The notes below the pieces were generated by a model, which made no database searches, was not told where the DNA came from, and was given only the letters and a program-made list of their open reading frames with translations. A stretch of 64,000 nucleotides of DNA, taken from contig NZ_FNZE01000009.1 in the NCBI RefSeq assembly GCF_900109175.1, positions 62,001-126,000 on the forward strand, given 5' to 3'. Source of the DNA: Pseudomonas linyingensis. GTDB lineage: Bacteria > Pseudomonadota > Gammaproteobacteria > Pseudomonadales > Pseudomonadaceae. Shown piece by piece: positions 38,388-46,881 of this stretch (the stretch's first letter is position 1; each line of letters begins with the position of its first letter). The translations under genes and the position numbers were made by a program.

Positions 38388-41300
38388 ATGCAGCAGAAAC
38401 AGCAAGGCGAGGCTCCCCGCTGGGAGATCGTCGCCGGTTCCGAGCAATTCCAGTCCGCGCCCGCCGAGGTGCGCGAAACCGTCCGCCAGCGATTCTATGA
38501 ACAGTACGTCGCGCCATCCGTGCCGCAGGGCATGGAGCAGGACGTGTGGGCACGCTTCACCGAGCGAACGTCGGCTGATGTGCTGAGCGCGGCGCCGGCG
38601 CCGGCTAGGAATCAGATGGAGCAGGACACTCCAACCCTGGGCGAGCAGGCCGGCGGCCTGGCGCTGGGCGGCCTGAAGGGCGCCATGCGCTCGGTGAAGT
38701 GGGCGCCGGACCTGGTGCAGATGGTCGCGCCCAACCCGGTCACCCAGGCGGCCTCGGACTTCTTCCAGCGCGGCATCGAGGCCGCCGACCAGCTCACCCC
38801 CGAGGCTTACCGCGCCCAGCAGCAGCGCCCGATCCTCTTCGAGGACGAGCAGGGCAATCTGGACTGGCAGATGCCGAGCATCGGCCAGACCGCCGGGGTG
38901 ATTGCCGAGAGCCTGCCGCAGATTCCGTCGATGCTGGTGGCCGGCGGGGCCGCGGCCAGAGGCCTGCAGGGACTTGGCCTGGCCAAGGGTGCGGCGCAGG
39001 CCGTTGGCTACGGCGCGGCGAACTCGGCGATGGTCACCCCCCTGCAGCACGATGAGGTGCTGCGCGAAGCTCTCGCCGAGGGGCAGCGTCAGGGCCTGAC
39101 CGGCGAGGCGCTCGAGCAATACGCCAACGAGCGCGCCAATGCGCTGGCGCAGATCGTCGGCCCGCTGTCGTTCGCCACCGGCGCCGCCGGCCTCGGCCTG
39201 GCCGCGCGCCTCGGCGAGGGCTCCGGCAATGTGCTGTCTGGTTTCGCCAAGGGCGTGACGGCCGATACGCCGTTCGAAGCCATCGAGGAGGGCGGGCAGC
39301 ATGTCGCCGCCGATATCGCCATGCGCCGCCAGGTCGACGCCACCGGCGCGCTCAATGCCGGCGCCATGGGCGCCTTGGCTGGCGGCGTCACCGGCGGCGC
39401 GCTGGGCGCGGTCAGCAGCGGCCCGGTCGTCGGCGCTCCTGACGTCGACACCACCCAGCCCAGCCAGAACACCCGCGGGGGCCGCGAGCTGGACCTGCTG
39501 CTGGAGGAGGAGATCGACAATGCCAATCCGGGCGGCGACCCCGAGTCGCTCGCGATCCAGGCGCTTGACCCGGAGAGTGCGCAGCTGCACCAGGATGGCC
39601 AGCTGGCGGCGAGCGAGCCGTCCACCAGCCTGGATCTGGCCGCCCACGAGGCAGCCACCTCGCCGAACAATGATCTGCGCGAGCCGACCCAGGCACAGAA
39701 GGAGGCCGGAAACTACAAGAAGGGCCGGATCCGCGTGCAGGGGATGGACATCTCAATCGAGAACCCGCGTGGTTCCGAGCGCAGCGGCGCCGGGCCGGAT
39801 GGTGCCGAGTGGCGCCATACCATGAGCGACCACTACGGCTACATCAAGCGCACCACTGGCGCTGACGGCGAGCAGGTGGACGTTTATGTCGGCCCGCAGC
39901 CAGATAGCGCCCAGGTGTTCGTCGTCGATCAGCTGAACCAGCAGGACGGCAGTTTCGACGAGCACAAGGTCATGCTCGGATACCCGGACCAGGCGTCGGC
40001 CATCGCGGCCTATCGCGCGAACTTCGACGAGGGTTGGCAGGTCGGGCCGGTGACTGCCATGCCGGTGGGTCAGTTCAAGGCCTGGATCAAGGATGGCGAC
40101 CTTTCCGGACCCATGGCCCAGAAGCAGCCCGAGGCGTCCACCGCCCAGCCAACTACTCCGGGTATTACTGCCCCCGCTCCGAATATTGCGGGCGCAGCTC
40201 CGGAGGTAACGGGGCCGGCTCCGAACACTGTAGGTCAGGTGCCCCTGGTCAGGAGCTCTGTGGGTGAGCCCTTGTCAGGCGAGAGCGAACCCGTCGTTCC
40301 ACCGCGATCGCCGCCTGTTGCGCCACCGACCGTCGGCCATCAGCTCAAGGCTCCGCCGGCCAACTGGCGCCGCAACTACATCCAGGCCCGCCAGTACGCC
40401 AAGACGCTGGGCGTTCCGCTGAAGGCGGGGCAGAAGCTGGCCGAGATGGTGGCGGCAATTGATGAGCGGATCGACGGGCCTGACTCAAGCCAGCCTTTCG
40501 CCCAGCCAGAGCAGGCCGCAGCCCAACCAACCCCGCCGGCCAGCGGCCGAGTACAGACGCAGGCCGAGACCTTCAAGCGCTGGTTCGGCGACAGCAGGGT
40601 GGCGGATGCCGACGGCAGGCCGCTGACGGTGTATCACGGCACCAGCGCCGATTTCTCGAGCTTCGATCCCGGGCGCAGTGGCAAGGCCAATGGACTGATG
40701 TTCGCCCGCGGCATCTACCTGACCGCCAACCCCGAGTATGCCGGGGCGATGGCGCAGGGCGACGGCAGCAACCTGATGCCGGTCTACGCGAGCCTGCAGA
40801 ACCCGGCAGTGTTCGATTCTTATGCAGAGGCCAACACGCTCGGCAGCGCCGAATGGAAGCGCATCGAGTCCGACGGAGTGCATGACGGCGTGATCATCAT
40901 GGATCGGGGCGCCATGTCCGAGGTGATCGCCTTCCGTCCCGAGCAGATCAAGTCCGCCGTCGGCAACAGCGGCGACTTCGATCCGACCAATCCCGACATC
41001 CGCTACCGCCTGGATGGCGAAGAGGGTGGCCACCTGCAGGCTTCGGCCGCTGTCGAAGCCCTCGCCGCCGCCCCCGAGCTGGCCGGTATTCAGGTTGTGC
41101 AGTCCTTCGCCGACCTGCCGCTGTCGGTCAGGACCCGCGCCGAGCGCGATGGGGTGGCGCCGAGCGACCTGCGCGGCGTGTTTCGCCAGGACGCCCAGTA
41201 TCTGGTCGCCGACAATCTCGACAGCGTCGACGATGCCGTGCACACCGCAGTGCACGAGATGGTCGGCCACCTGGGGGTGCGCGGCGTGCTGGGCAACGAG

Positions 41301-44300
41301 CTGGATGCCACCCTCGAGCGCATCTACTCCAGCGAGGCGGCGACCGCCAAGGGTCGCCAGCGCATCGCCCAGATCCGCGAGGTCTACGCGTCACCGCTGC
41401 AGCGCAGAAGCGCCGCCGGGCAGCGCCTGCTGGTGGCCGAGGAGATCGTCGCCCACCTGGCTGAGTCGGGCGACCGAGCGGGGGCGCTGCAGCGCTTCGT
41501 GTCGAAGGTCCGCGCCATGTTGCGCAAGCTGTTCCCGCAGGTCCGTTGGACCTACAACGACGTCCTGGGGCTGGTCGATCAGTCGCGCGCCTGGCTGCGC
41601 CGACAGGGCGGTGATGTTCCGGTGAAGGGCGAGCAGCGCTATGCCCTGGTCGCGCCGGCCGCAACCGCCGACGCGCCGCCCAGCCAGGGCCGACTGAGTG
41701 CCGACGCCACCCAGGAGTCGGCAGGTGTCGAGTTGCCTGCCGAAACACTCGCCCGCAGGGGGCAGCGCCTCTGGCAGGACAAACTCAACCGCTTCACCGT
41801 GATCAAGGAGTGGCTGGCAGAGCGCGGCGTCGAGCTGAGTGAGCAGGCCGACGTGTACAGGGCCGAGGAGCGCATGCACTCGCGCTTCGCCAACAAGGCC
41901 AAGGATTTCCGCGAGGGCACAGTGCGCCCGATGGTAGAGAAGATTCAGCAGGCCGGCTTCGGTATGGACGAGGTCGCCCAGTACCTTCACGCCCAGCACG
42001 CTCAGGAGCGCAACGCGCAGATCACCAAGATCAACAAGCAGATGCCCGACGGTGGCTCCGGTATGAGCAATGCCGAGGCCCGGGCGATCCTCGCTGCCGC
42101 CGACCCGCAGCTGGTGCGCCTGGCCAACGAGCTGCGCGCGATCACCGACCGCACCCGCAAGGTGCTGCTGGACTTCGGGCTGATCGGCAAGGAGCAGGCA
42201 GACGCCTGGCAGAAGGCCTACCAGCACTATGTCCCGCTCAAGGGTGGCCCGGACGGGCAGGCGCAGGCCGGCACAGGAAAGGGCCTGTCGGCGAGCCACA
42301 AGACCAAGCGTGCCCTCGGGCACAAGGTTCGCGAGGAGGGCGAGTGGATCGTCGAGAACATCATCGCGGACCACGAGCGCGCGCTGATGGCCGCCGAGAA
42401 GAACCTGGTCGGCCGGCACCTGCTGAAGATGGCCATAGATGTCGGCATGGACGAGATCATGACTGTCGGCAAGCCGGAGAAGCGTGGCGTGCTGCAGAAC
42501 CGGACCAGCTATGAGGTGTTGTATCAGGGTCGTCCGATTGGCGCCTTCGAGACGCTGGAGGGTGCGCGCACCTTCAAGACGGCAGCCCCGCTAACCATGA
42601 AGAAGGCAACCCTATCGGACTTCACCATCCGCCAGAGCAACGACCCGAGCGTGGTCTACATGGCCAGCCCGATGCCGGCGCCGAACGAGGCGCTGGTCTA
42701 CGTCGACGGCCAGGTGATCCGCGTCCAGATCAACGACGACCTGCTGGCCCGCGCCTACAACAATCTGGGTGCCGATGCGCTCGGTACCTTCCTGTCAGTT
42801 GGCCGCGCCCTAAACCGCTGGTTCTCCACCGTCTACACCGGCTACAACCCGGAGTTCCTGGTGACGAACATCATCCGCGACTTCACCACCGGCCTGGCCA
42901 ACGCCACCGGTGAGGAGGGCGCGCTGTTCGCGGCGAAGACGGCGAAGAACTACTTCGCCTCGTTCGGCGCACTGCTGCGCTACGCTCGCAAGGGCATGGC
43001 CGATCAGTGGATCCGCCAGTACCGCGAGGACGGCGGCAACACCGGGGCAGCCTACCTGTCCGACCTCGAGCGGCTGGGCGCCGACGTACAGGCCGAGTAC
43101 GCCGCCTATCAGGGCGTGATGGCCAACCTGCGCAAGGGCAGCCTCAAGGGAGCAGCGCGGGCTGCTGGCCGGCGCGCCTTCAACGCCACCCTGCGACACA
43201 TCGAGGCGTGGAACGAGGCGGGCGAGAATGCCATGCGCCTGGCGCTCTACCGCACCTCCATCGAGCAGGGCAAGAGCCGCAACCGCGCCGCCAGCCTGGC
43301 CAAGAACACCACGGTGAACTTCAACCGCAGGGGCGAGCTTGGCGCCCAGGCCAATGCGCTGTACCTGTTCTTCAATGCCGGCGTGCAGGGTACCGCCTCG
43401 CTCGCGCACGCCCACTTCAAGGGCCGGCACAAGCGTCAGGCCTGGGCAGTGTCCGGCGCCATGGCGGCGCTGGGCTACAGCCTGGCGCTGCTGGCTGCCG
43501 GTGAAGATGAGGACGAATACGAGAAGACCCCGGACCACGCCAAGGCGCGCAACCTGGTGATCCCGCTCGGCGACGGCAAGCCGCTGACGATTCCGATCCC
43601 TTATGGCTACGGCTTCTTCTTTAACTTCGGGCGGCTGGTGGCGGATGCCCAGCGCACGGGCGAGACCGACGGCACGGCGTGGAAGTTGGCAGCATCCTTC
43701 GTTGGCGAGTTCACCCCGTTCAGCGGCGCCGTGGCCGGCGACGAGCCCGAGCTGGCGCAGGCCGGACTGTTCCTGCTACCAACCGTGGGGCAGATTCCGC
43801 TGTCGGTCGCCTTCAACCGCACCAGCTTCGGCGGGCCGATGTACCCGGAAAACAGCTTCAAGGAGTTCGAGCCCGACCGGCTGAAGATGTGGCGCGGCAC
43901 CGAAGGCACCTGGGCCGACAGCTTGGCCGGCGCGCTGGAGGGCGTCGGCATGGACGTGTCGCCGGAAACCCTGAAGTACCTGAACCGCACCTTCACCGGC
44001 GGGGCCGGCAACTTCGTCGGCTCGACGGTGGATGCCGCGGCGCTTGGCGCCCAGGGCGCGGCTCCGGAAATTCGGGAGATCCCGTTTCTGCGCAAGTTCT
44101 ATCGGGAGAATGGTGTTGGCGACGCCCGGGCGCGCTTCTGGCGCTACCAGGCCAAGGCCAAGAAGGCAGCCGAGGAGCTGGATCGGGCCATCGATGCCGG
44201 CGACCGCGGTCGTGTGCGGGCGCTGGTGGGTGAGAGCCGCGAGCTGATCGCCATGGCTGAGGTCGCCCAGGCCTTCAGTGAAGCATCCGGAGCCGTGCGC

Positions 44301-44438
44301 GACCGGGTGCAGGAGATTCGGTTGGGCGACCTGCCGGTAGCGGAGCAGCGCGATCAGATTCGCCGGATCGAGCAGCGCGAAACCGAGCTGTACGACCGCT
44401 TCATCGGGATCTTCAAGGCGCGCGTGCAGGCGCAGTGA
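38388..44438 (+). CDS. Giant polyvalent ejected protein (InPase-like, ADP-ribosyltransferase-like, protease-like, LPD domains), 2016 aa
   Basis: I chose the ATG at 38388 because of the GGGAG site. Residues about 437-575 resemble the pyrophosphatase-like domain of polyvalent proteins (GRIRVQGMDISIENPRGS; SDHYGYIKRT). Near 749 TVYHGTSADFSSFDPG begins a small ADP-ribosyltransferase-like domain. Near 955 HEMVGH is a zinc-protease-like HExxGH motif. A C-terminal helical region (about 1480-1710) resembles LPD38-type segments. Such proteins are packaged and injected to shield phage DNA or change host functions. It ends the late operon. Domain names are from memory and need a profile search. Confidence 0.78.
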   Translation: MQQKQQGEAPRWEIVAGSEQFQSAPAEVRETVRQRFYEQYVAPSVPQGMEQDVWARFTERTSADVLSAAPAPARNQMEQDTPTLGEQAGGLALGGLKGAMRSVKWAPDLVQMVAPNPVTQAASDFFQRGIEAADQLTPEAYRAQQQRPILFEDEQGNLDWQMPSIGQTAGVIAESLPQIPSMLVAGGAAARGLQGLGLAKGAAQAVGYGAANSAMVTPLQHDEVLREALAEGQRQGLTGEALEQYANERANALAQIVGPLSFATGAAGLGLAARLGEGSGNVLSGFAKGVTADTPFEAIEEGGQHVAADIAMRRQVDATGALNAGAMGALAGGVTGGALGAVSSGPVVGAPDVDTTQPSQNTRGGRELDLLLEEEIDNANPGGDPESLAIQALDPESAQLHQDGQLAASEPSTSLDLAAHEAATSPNNDLREPTQAQKEAGNYKKGRIRVQGMDISIENPRGSERSGAGPDGAEWRHTMSDHYGYIKRTTGADGEQVDVYVGPQPDSAQVFVVDQLNQQDGSFDEHKVMLGYPDQASAIAAYRANFDEGWQVGPVTAMPVGQFKAWIKDGDLSGPMAQKQPEASTAQPTTPGITAPAPNIAGAAPEVTGPAPNTVGQVPLVRSSVGEPLSGESEPVVPPRSPPVAPPTVGHQLKAPPANWRRNYIQARQYAKTLGVPLKAGQKLAEMVAAIDERIDGPDSSQPFAQPEQAAAQPTPPASGRVQTQAETFKRWFGDSRVADADGRPLTVYHGTSADFSSFDPGRSGKANGLMFARGIYLTANPEYAGAMAQGDGSNLMPVYASLQNPAVFDSYAEANTLGSAEWKRIESDGVHDGVIIMDRGAMSEVIAFRPEQIKSAVGNSGDFDPTNPDIRYRLDGEEGGHLQASAAVEALAAAPELAGIQVVQSFADLPLSVRTRAERDGVAPSDLRGVFRQDAQYLVADNLDSVDDAVHTAVHEMVGHLGVRGVLGNELDATLERIYSSEAATAKGRQRIAQIREVYASPLQRRSAAGQRLLVAEEIVAHLAESGDRAGALQRFVSKVRAMLRKLFPQVRWTYNDVLGLVDQSRAWLRRQGGDVPVKGEQRYALVAPAATADAPPSQGRLSADATQESAGVELPAETLARRGQRLWQDKLNRFTVIKEWLAERGVELSEQADVYRAEERMHSRFANKAKDFREGTVRPMVEKIQQAGFGMDEVAQYLHAQHAQERNAQITKINKQMPDGGSGMSNAEARAILAAADPQLVRLANELRAITDRTRKVLLDFGLIGKEQADAWQKAYQHYVPLKGGPDGQAQAGTGKGLSASHKTKRALGHKVREEGEWIVENIIADHERALMAAEKNLVGRHLLKMAIDVGMDEIMTVGKPEKRGVLQNRTSYEVLYQGRPIGAFETLEGARTFKTAAPLTMKKATLSDFTIRQSNDPSVVYMASPMPAPNEALVYVDGQVIRVQINDDLLARAYNNLGADALGTFLSVGRALNRWFSTVYTGYNPEFLVTNIIRDFTTGLANATGEEGALFAAKTAKNYFASFGALLRYARKGMADQWIRQYREDGGNTGAAYLSDLERLGADVQAEYAAYQGVMANLRKGSLKGAARAAGRRAFNATLRHIEAWNEAGENAMRLALYRTSIEQGKSRNRAASLAKNTTVNFNRRGELGAQANALYLFFNAGVQGTASLAHAHFKGRHKRQAWAVSGAMAALGYSLALLAAGEDEDEYEKTPDHAKARNLVIPLGDGKPLTIPIPYGYGFFFNFGRLVADAQRTGETDGTAWKLAASFVGEFTPFSGAVAGDEPELAQAGLFLLPTVGQIPLSVAFNRTSFGGPMYPENSFKEFEPDRLKMWRGTEGTWADSLAGALEGVGMDVSPETLKYLNRTFTGGAGNFVGSTVDAAALGAQGAAPEIREIPFLRKFYRENGVGDARARFWRYQAKAKKAAEELDRAIDAGDRGRVRALVGESRELIAMAEVAQAFSEASGAVRDRVQEIRLGDLPVAEQRDQIRRIEQRETELYDRFIGIFKARVQAQ

Positions 44439-44463
44439 GCGCGGGCGGCAGGGAGGCCGCCGC

Positions 44464-44775
44464 TCAGGGCAGGACTATCTCGGGGTCCGAGCAGTCTATA
44501 GCGGTCGAGAGGCCGTGCACGATGATGCACTGCCGGACCTCGGGCACACCTTCGATGGTGCCTGGCACCGGCACCGAGACGACCTCGACCACCGAGCCGT
44601 CGACCTTGGTCGAGCTGATCAGCCGGGCGCCTTGCTGGAGCAGGCGGTCGGCTCGGGCCTTGTCGCGGGCGAGAGACTCGGCGCGCTCTCGGCGTTCGGC
44701 TTCCTTGTCCACGCAGCCGATCAGTGACGCAGAAGCGGCGAGGATGATGGCGAGGGCTGCAGGTTGGACTTTCAT
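44464..44775 (-). CDS. Lipoprotein, 103 aa
   Basis: The signal peptide ends with lipobox SLIGC (cleavage before Cys21). A charged helix follows (VDKEAERRERAESLARDKARADRLLQQG), then a small beta-rich part. I chose the ATG at 44775 because GGAAG precedes it; ATG 44790 is an alternative. It is convergent with the giant gene at the end of the prophage and is probably a lysogenic-conversion gene. Confidence 0.65.
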   Translation of the reverse strand: MKVQPAALAIILAASASLIGCVDKEAERRERAESLARDKARADRLLQQGARLISSTKVDGSVVEVVSVPVPGTIEGVPEVRQCIIVHGLSTAIDCSDPEIVLP

Positions 44776-45235
44776 GAGAGGGGCTTCCATGCGATGCAGG
44801 GGCTGGGAGGATAGCCACGGAAGCTGGCGATATGCCAGGGCCTGATTTCGGCGCCGGCGAAGAGCTGGAGGGAAGTTTCGCTGCCCAGAACGGGCGGGGA
44901 GGGAGCCTTTCTCAGCCGTGCGCTTGGGGCACGTTTTGGGGCAAGCGGGGTGTTTTGGTGTGTTCTGATGTGGCTGAAAGCCCCGTAATTCCTACACACC
45001 CAGCACCATGAGAACCCCTAGGGAACTGCATGGTGATATTGGCGGTGGAAATCACAAATCTGTCCCGGAAGGAGCGCGCTGGTGCGCAAAAAAGGCGCAA
45101 TTGTAGCGCTTTGCGTCAGCCGCGGCAGCCCAAAGGATCGACGGTTTCTCAATCCTGATAACCGTGATGGGCGTCACGCCTTGCTTGATGCAGAATGATG
45201 GCCTTTTAGATCAACCTGTTACGGCGTTTATCTCG
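44776..45235. other. Prophage right end / host junction region
   Basis: No supported gene lies in these 460 bases. Direct repeats TTGGGGCA at 44924 and 44936 look like integrase arm-type sites. A 32-base interrupted dyad, CACCATG..CCCTAGGG..CATGGTG, is at 45004-45035. The host promoter of the pilus ATPase gene should lie toward 45.2 kb. The attR core is not identifiable without attL. Confidence 0.5.
45004..45035. repeat. 32-bp interrupted palindrome
   Basis: CACCATG (45004-45010) and CATGGTG (45029-45035) flank CCCTAGGG (45016-45023), all centred on one point. The 5-base spacers are not symmetric. A protein-binding site or crossover region is possible. Confidence 0.45.
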
Positions 45236-46384
45236 ATGAACATCACGGAAATGCTGCGCATCCTGGCCAGCCAGGATGGATCCGACCTCTACCTTTCGAC
45301 CGGCGCGCCGCCCTGCGCCAAGTTCAACGGCGTGCTGCGCGCCCTGAGCAAGGACGTGCTGATGCCGGGCGACGTGGCGAAGATCGCCGCCGAGGTGATG
45401 GATGCCGAGCAGCGGGTCGATTTCGAGCGCGAGCTGGAGATGAACCTGGCCATCTCGCTGCCCAACATCGGCCGTTTCCGGATCAACATCTTCAAGCAGC
45501 GCAACGAGGTGTCCATCGTCGCGCGCAACATCAAGCTGGATATCCCTCTATTCGATGATCTCAAGCTGCCGCCGGTGCTGCTTGACGTGATCCTCGAGAA
45601 GCGCGGTCTGGTGCTGTTCGTCGGCGGCACCGGCTCGGGCAAGTCCACCTCGCTGGCGGCTCTGATTGACCACCGCAACCGCAATCACAGCGGTCACATC
45701 ATCACTATCGAGGACCCGGTGGAGTACGTGCATCGGCACAAGAAGTCGATCATCAACCAGCGCGAGGTCGGCGTAGACACCCGCAGTTTCCAGGCGGCGC
45801 TGAAGAACACCCTGCGCCAGGCGCCGGACGTGATCCTGATCGGCGAGATCCGCGACCGAGAGACCATGGAGCACGCCCTGGCGTTCTCGGAAACCGGACA
45901 CCTGGCGATCTCCACCCTGCACGCCAACAACGCCAACCAGGCGCTGGACCGCATCATCAACTTCTTCCCCGAGGAGCGTCGTCCGCAACTGCTCAACGAC
46001 CTCGGCAACAACCTCAAGGCCTTCGTCTCCCAGCGTCTGGTGAAGACCGTCGACGGCAAGCGTCGCGCCGCGGTGGAGATCCTGATGGGTACCGCGACCA
46101 TCCGCGACCTGATCAAGCGGGGCGACTTCAACCTGATCAAGGAAGTCATGGAGAAGTCGCGACCGCTGGGCATGCAGACCTTCGACCAGGCGCTGATCGA
46201 TCTGGTCAACGAGGGCGCGATCAGCGAAGAGGAAGCGGTGAAAAACGCCGACTCGGCGAACAACGTGCGCCTCAAGCTGAAGCTGCATCGCGACGGCGAG
46301 GGCGGTCAGGCCAAGCCCGACGATACCTCGACCTGGAGCCTGGAGCCGACCATGGAAGAGGAAGAGGAACAGCCCTTCGTCTGA
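45236..46384 (+). CDS. PilT/PilU-family type IV pilus ATPase
   Basis: A 382-residue protein with the secretion-ATPase core: Walker A GGTGSGKST (130-138), Asp-box RNRNHSGHIITIEDP, Walker B LRQAPDVILIGEIRD and His-box GHLAISTLHANN. Length and C-terminal acidic tail suit PilU-like retraction ATPases. Sequence details differ from my memory of P. aeruginosa PilU, so a third PilT paralogue is possible. These hexamers power pilus retraction and twitching. I chose ATG 45236 as the family start; the frame is open further upstream. Confidence 0.92.
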   Translation: MNITEMLRILASQDGSDLYLSTGAPPCAKFNGVLRALSKDVLMPGDVAKIAAEVMDAEQRVDFERELEMNLAISLPNIGRFRINIFKQRNEVSIVARNIKLDIPLFDDLKLPPVLLDVILEKRGLVLFVGGTGSGKSTSLAALIDHRNRNHSGHIITIEDPVEYVHRHKKSIINQREVGVDTRSFQAALKNTLRQAPDVILIGEIRDRETMEHALAFSETGHLAISTLHANNANQALDRIINFFPEERRPQLLNDLGNNLKAFVSQRLVKTVDGKRRAAVEILMGTATIRDLIKRGDFNLIKEVMEKSRPLGMQTFDQALIDLVNEGAISEEEAVKNADSANNVRLKLKLHRDGEGGQAKPDDTSTWSLEPTMEEEEEQPFV

Positions 46385-46425
46385 CCCCTGCCAGCGCCGT
46401 CGTGATGACGGCGCCCGCACCCCAA

Positions 46426-46463
46426 GGAATGCCGGAGCGGACGCGAGTCGACTCCGGCATTCC
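46426..46463. terminator. Bidirectional terminator
   Basis: GGAATGCCGGAG (46426-46437) pairs with CTCCGGCATTCC (46452-46463) between the convergent ATPase and parvulin genes. Confidence 0.85.
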
Positions 46464-46467
46464 TGTT

Positions 46468-46746
46468 TCAGCTGCGCAGGTAGACCAGCACCAGATGCCA
46501 GCCGAACTGGGTCTTCAGCGGACCCTGCACCTGGTGCAGCGGTTTGCGGAACACCACGTTCTCGAACGGCTTGACCATCTGCCCCGGACGGATCTCGCCG
46601 AGATCGCCGCCGCGCTTGCGCGAGGGGCAGAACGAATGCCGGCGGGCCAGGGTGGCGAAGTCCTCGCCCTTGGCCAGACGCGCCTTGAGCTGCTCGGCTT
46701 CGGCGGCGGTCTTGACCAGGATGTGGCGGGCCATGGCGATGGGCAT
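46468..46746 (-). CDS. ppiC: Parvulin peptidyl-prolyl isomerase
   Basis: A 92-residue single-domain parvulin (ARHILVKTAAEAEQLKARLAKGEDFATLARRHSFCPS, GGDLGEIRPGQMV, GPLKTQFGWHLVLV), the size and layout of E. coli PpiC. The catalytic-pocket residues HILVK, C39 region and FGWH are present. No signal peptide, so cytoplasmic. GGAG precedes ATG 46746; ATG 46734 is an alternative. Confidence 0.93.
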   Translation of the reverse strand: MPIAMARHILVKTAAEAEQLKARLAKGEDFATLARRHSFCPSRKRGGDLGEIRPGQMVKPFENVVFRKPLHQVQGPLKTQFGWHLVLVYLRS

Positions 46747-46826
46747 CGGCGGACTCCTCGAGTGGATGGCGAAGGGCGCGCAGTTTAGCGCGTGAGCCCC
46801 GTTCGGTCATGCCCGCTCGGGAACAA

Positions 46827-46860
46827 AAAGGCCACTGCGCCTGGGGCGGCAGCGGCCTTT
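46827..46860. terminator. Terminator between ppiC and the PstS-OmpA gene
   Basis: AAAGGCCACTGC (46827-46838) pairs with GCAGCGGCCTTT (46849-46860) with one mismatch. It lies below the stop of the leftward PstS-OmpA gene. Confidence 0.75.
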
Positions 46861-46881
46861 GTCATCCGGTGCAATGATGGA

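Larger units (their letters stand above)
1..45100. mobile_element. Prophage (temperate, probably podovirus-like), truncated at the left window edge
   Basis: The stretch carries in lambda-like order a CI/Cro switch, O/P-type replication genes, RusA, lysis genes, terminase, portal, scaffold, coat, tail and internal virion proteins. The left end lies outside the window, because a gene runs off position 1 and no integrase is present. The right end falls between the last phage-like gene (44464) and the host pilus ATPase gene (45236). No attL copy is available to fix attR exactly. The portal of about 720 residues, the absence of a tape-measure gene and the large ejected-protein genes suggest a podovirus of the BPP-1/BcepC6B kind; this is inferred from layout, not from a search. 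Confidence 0.93.

Noticed and set aside
37617-39647. Minus-strand frame of 676 aa opposite the antirepressor and giant gene
   Set aside because: It runs across the terminator at 38330 and the RBS hairpin and matches no family. A frame shadow.
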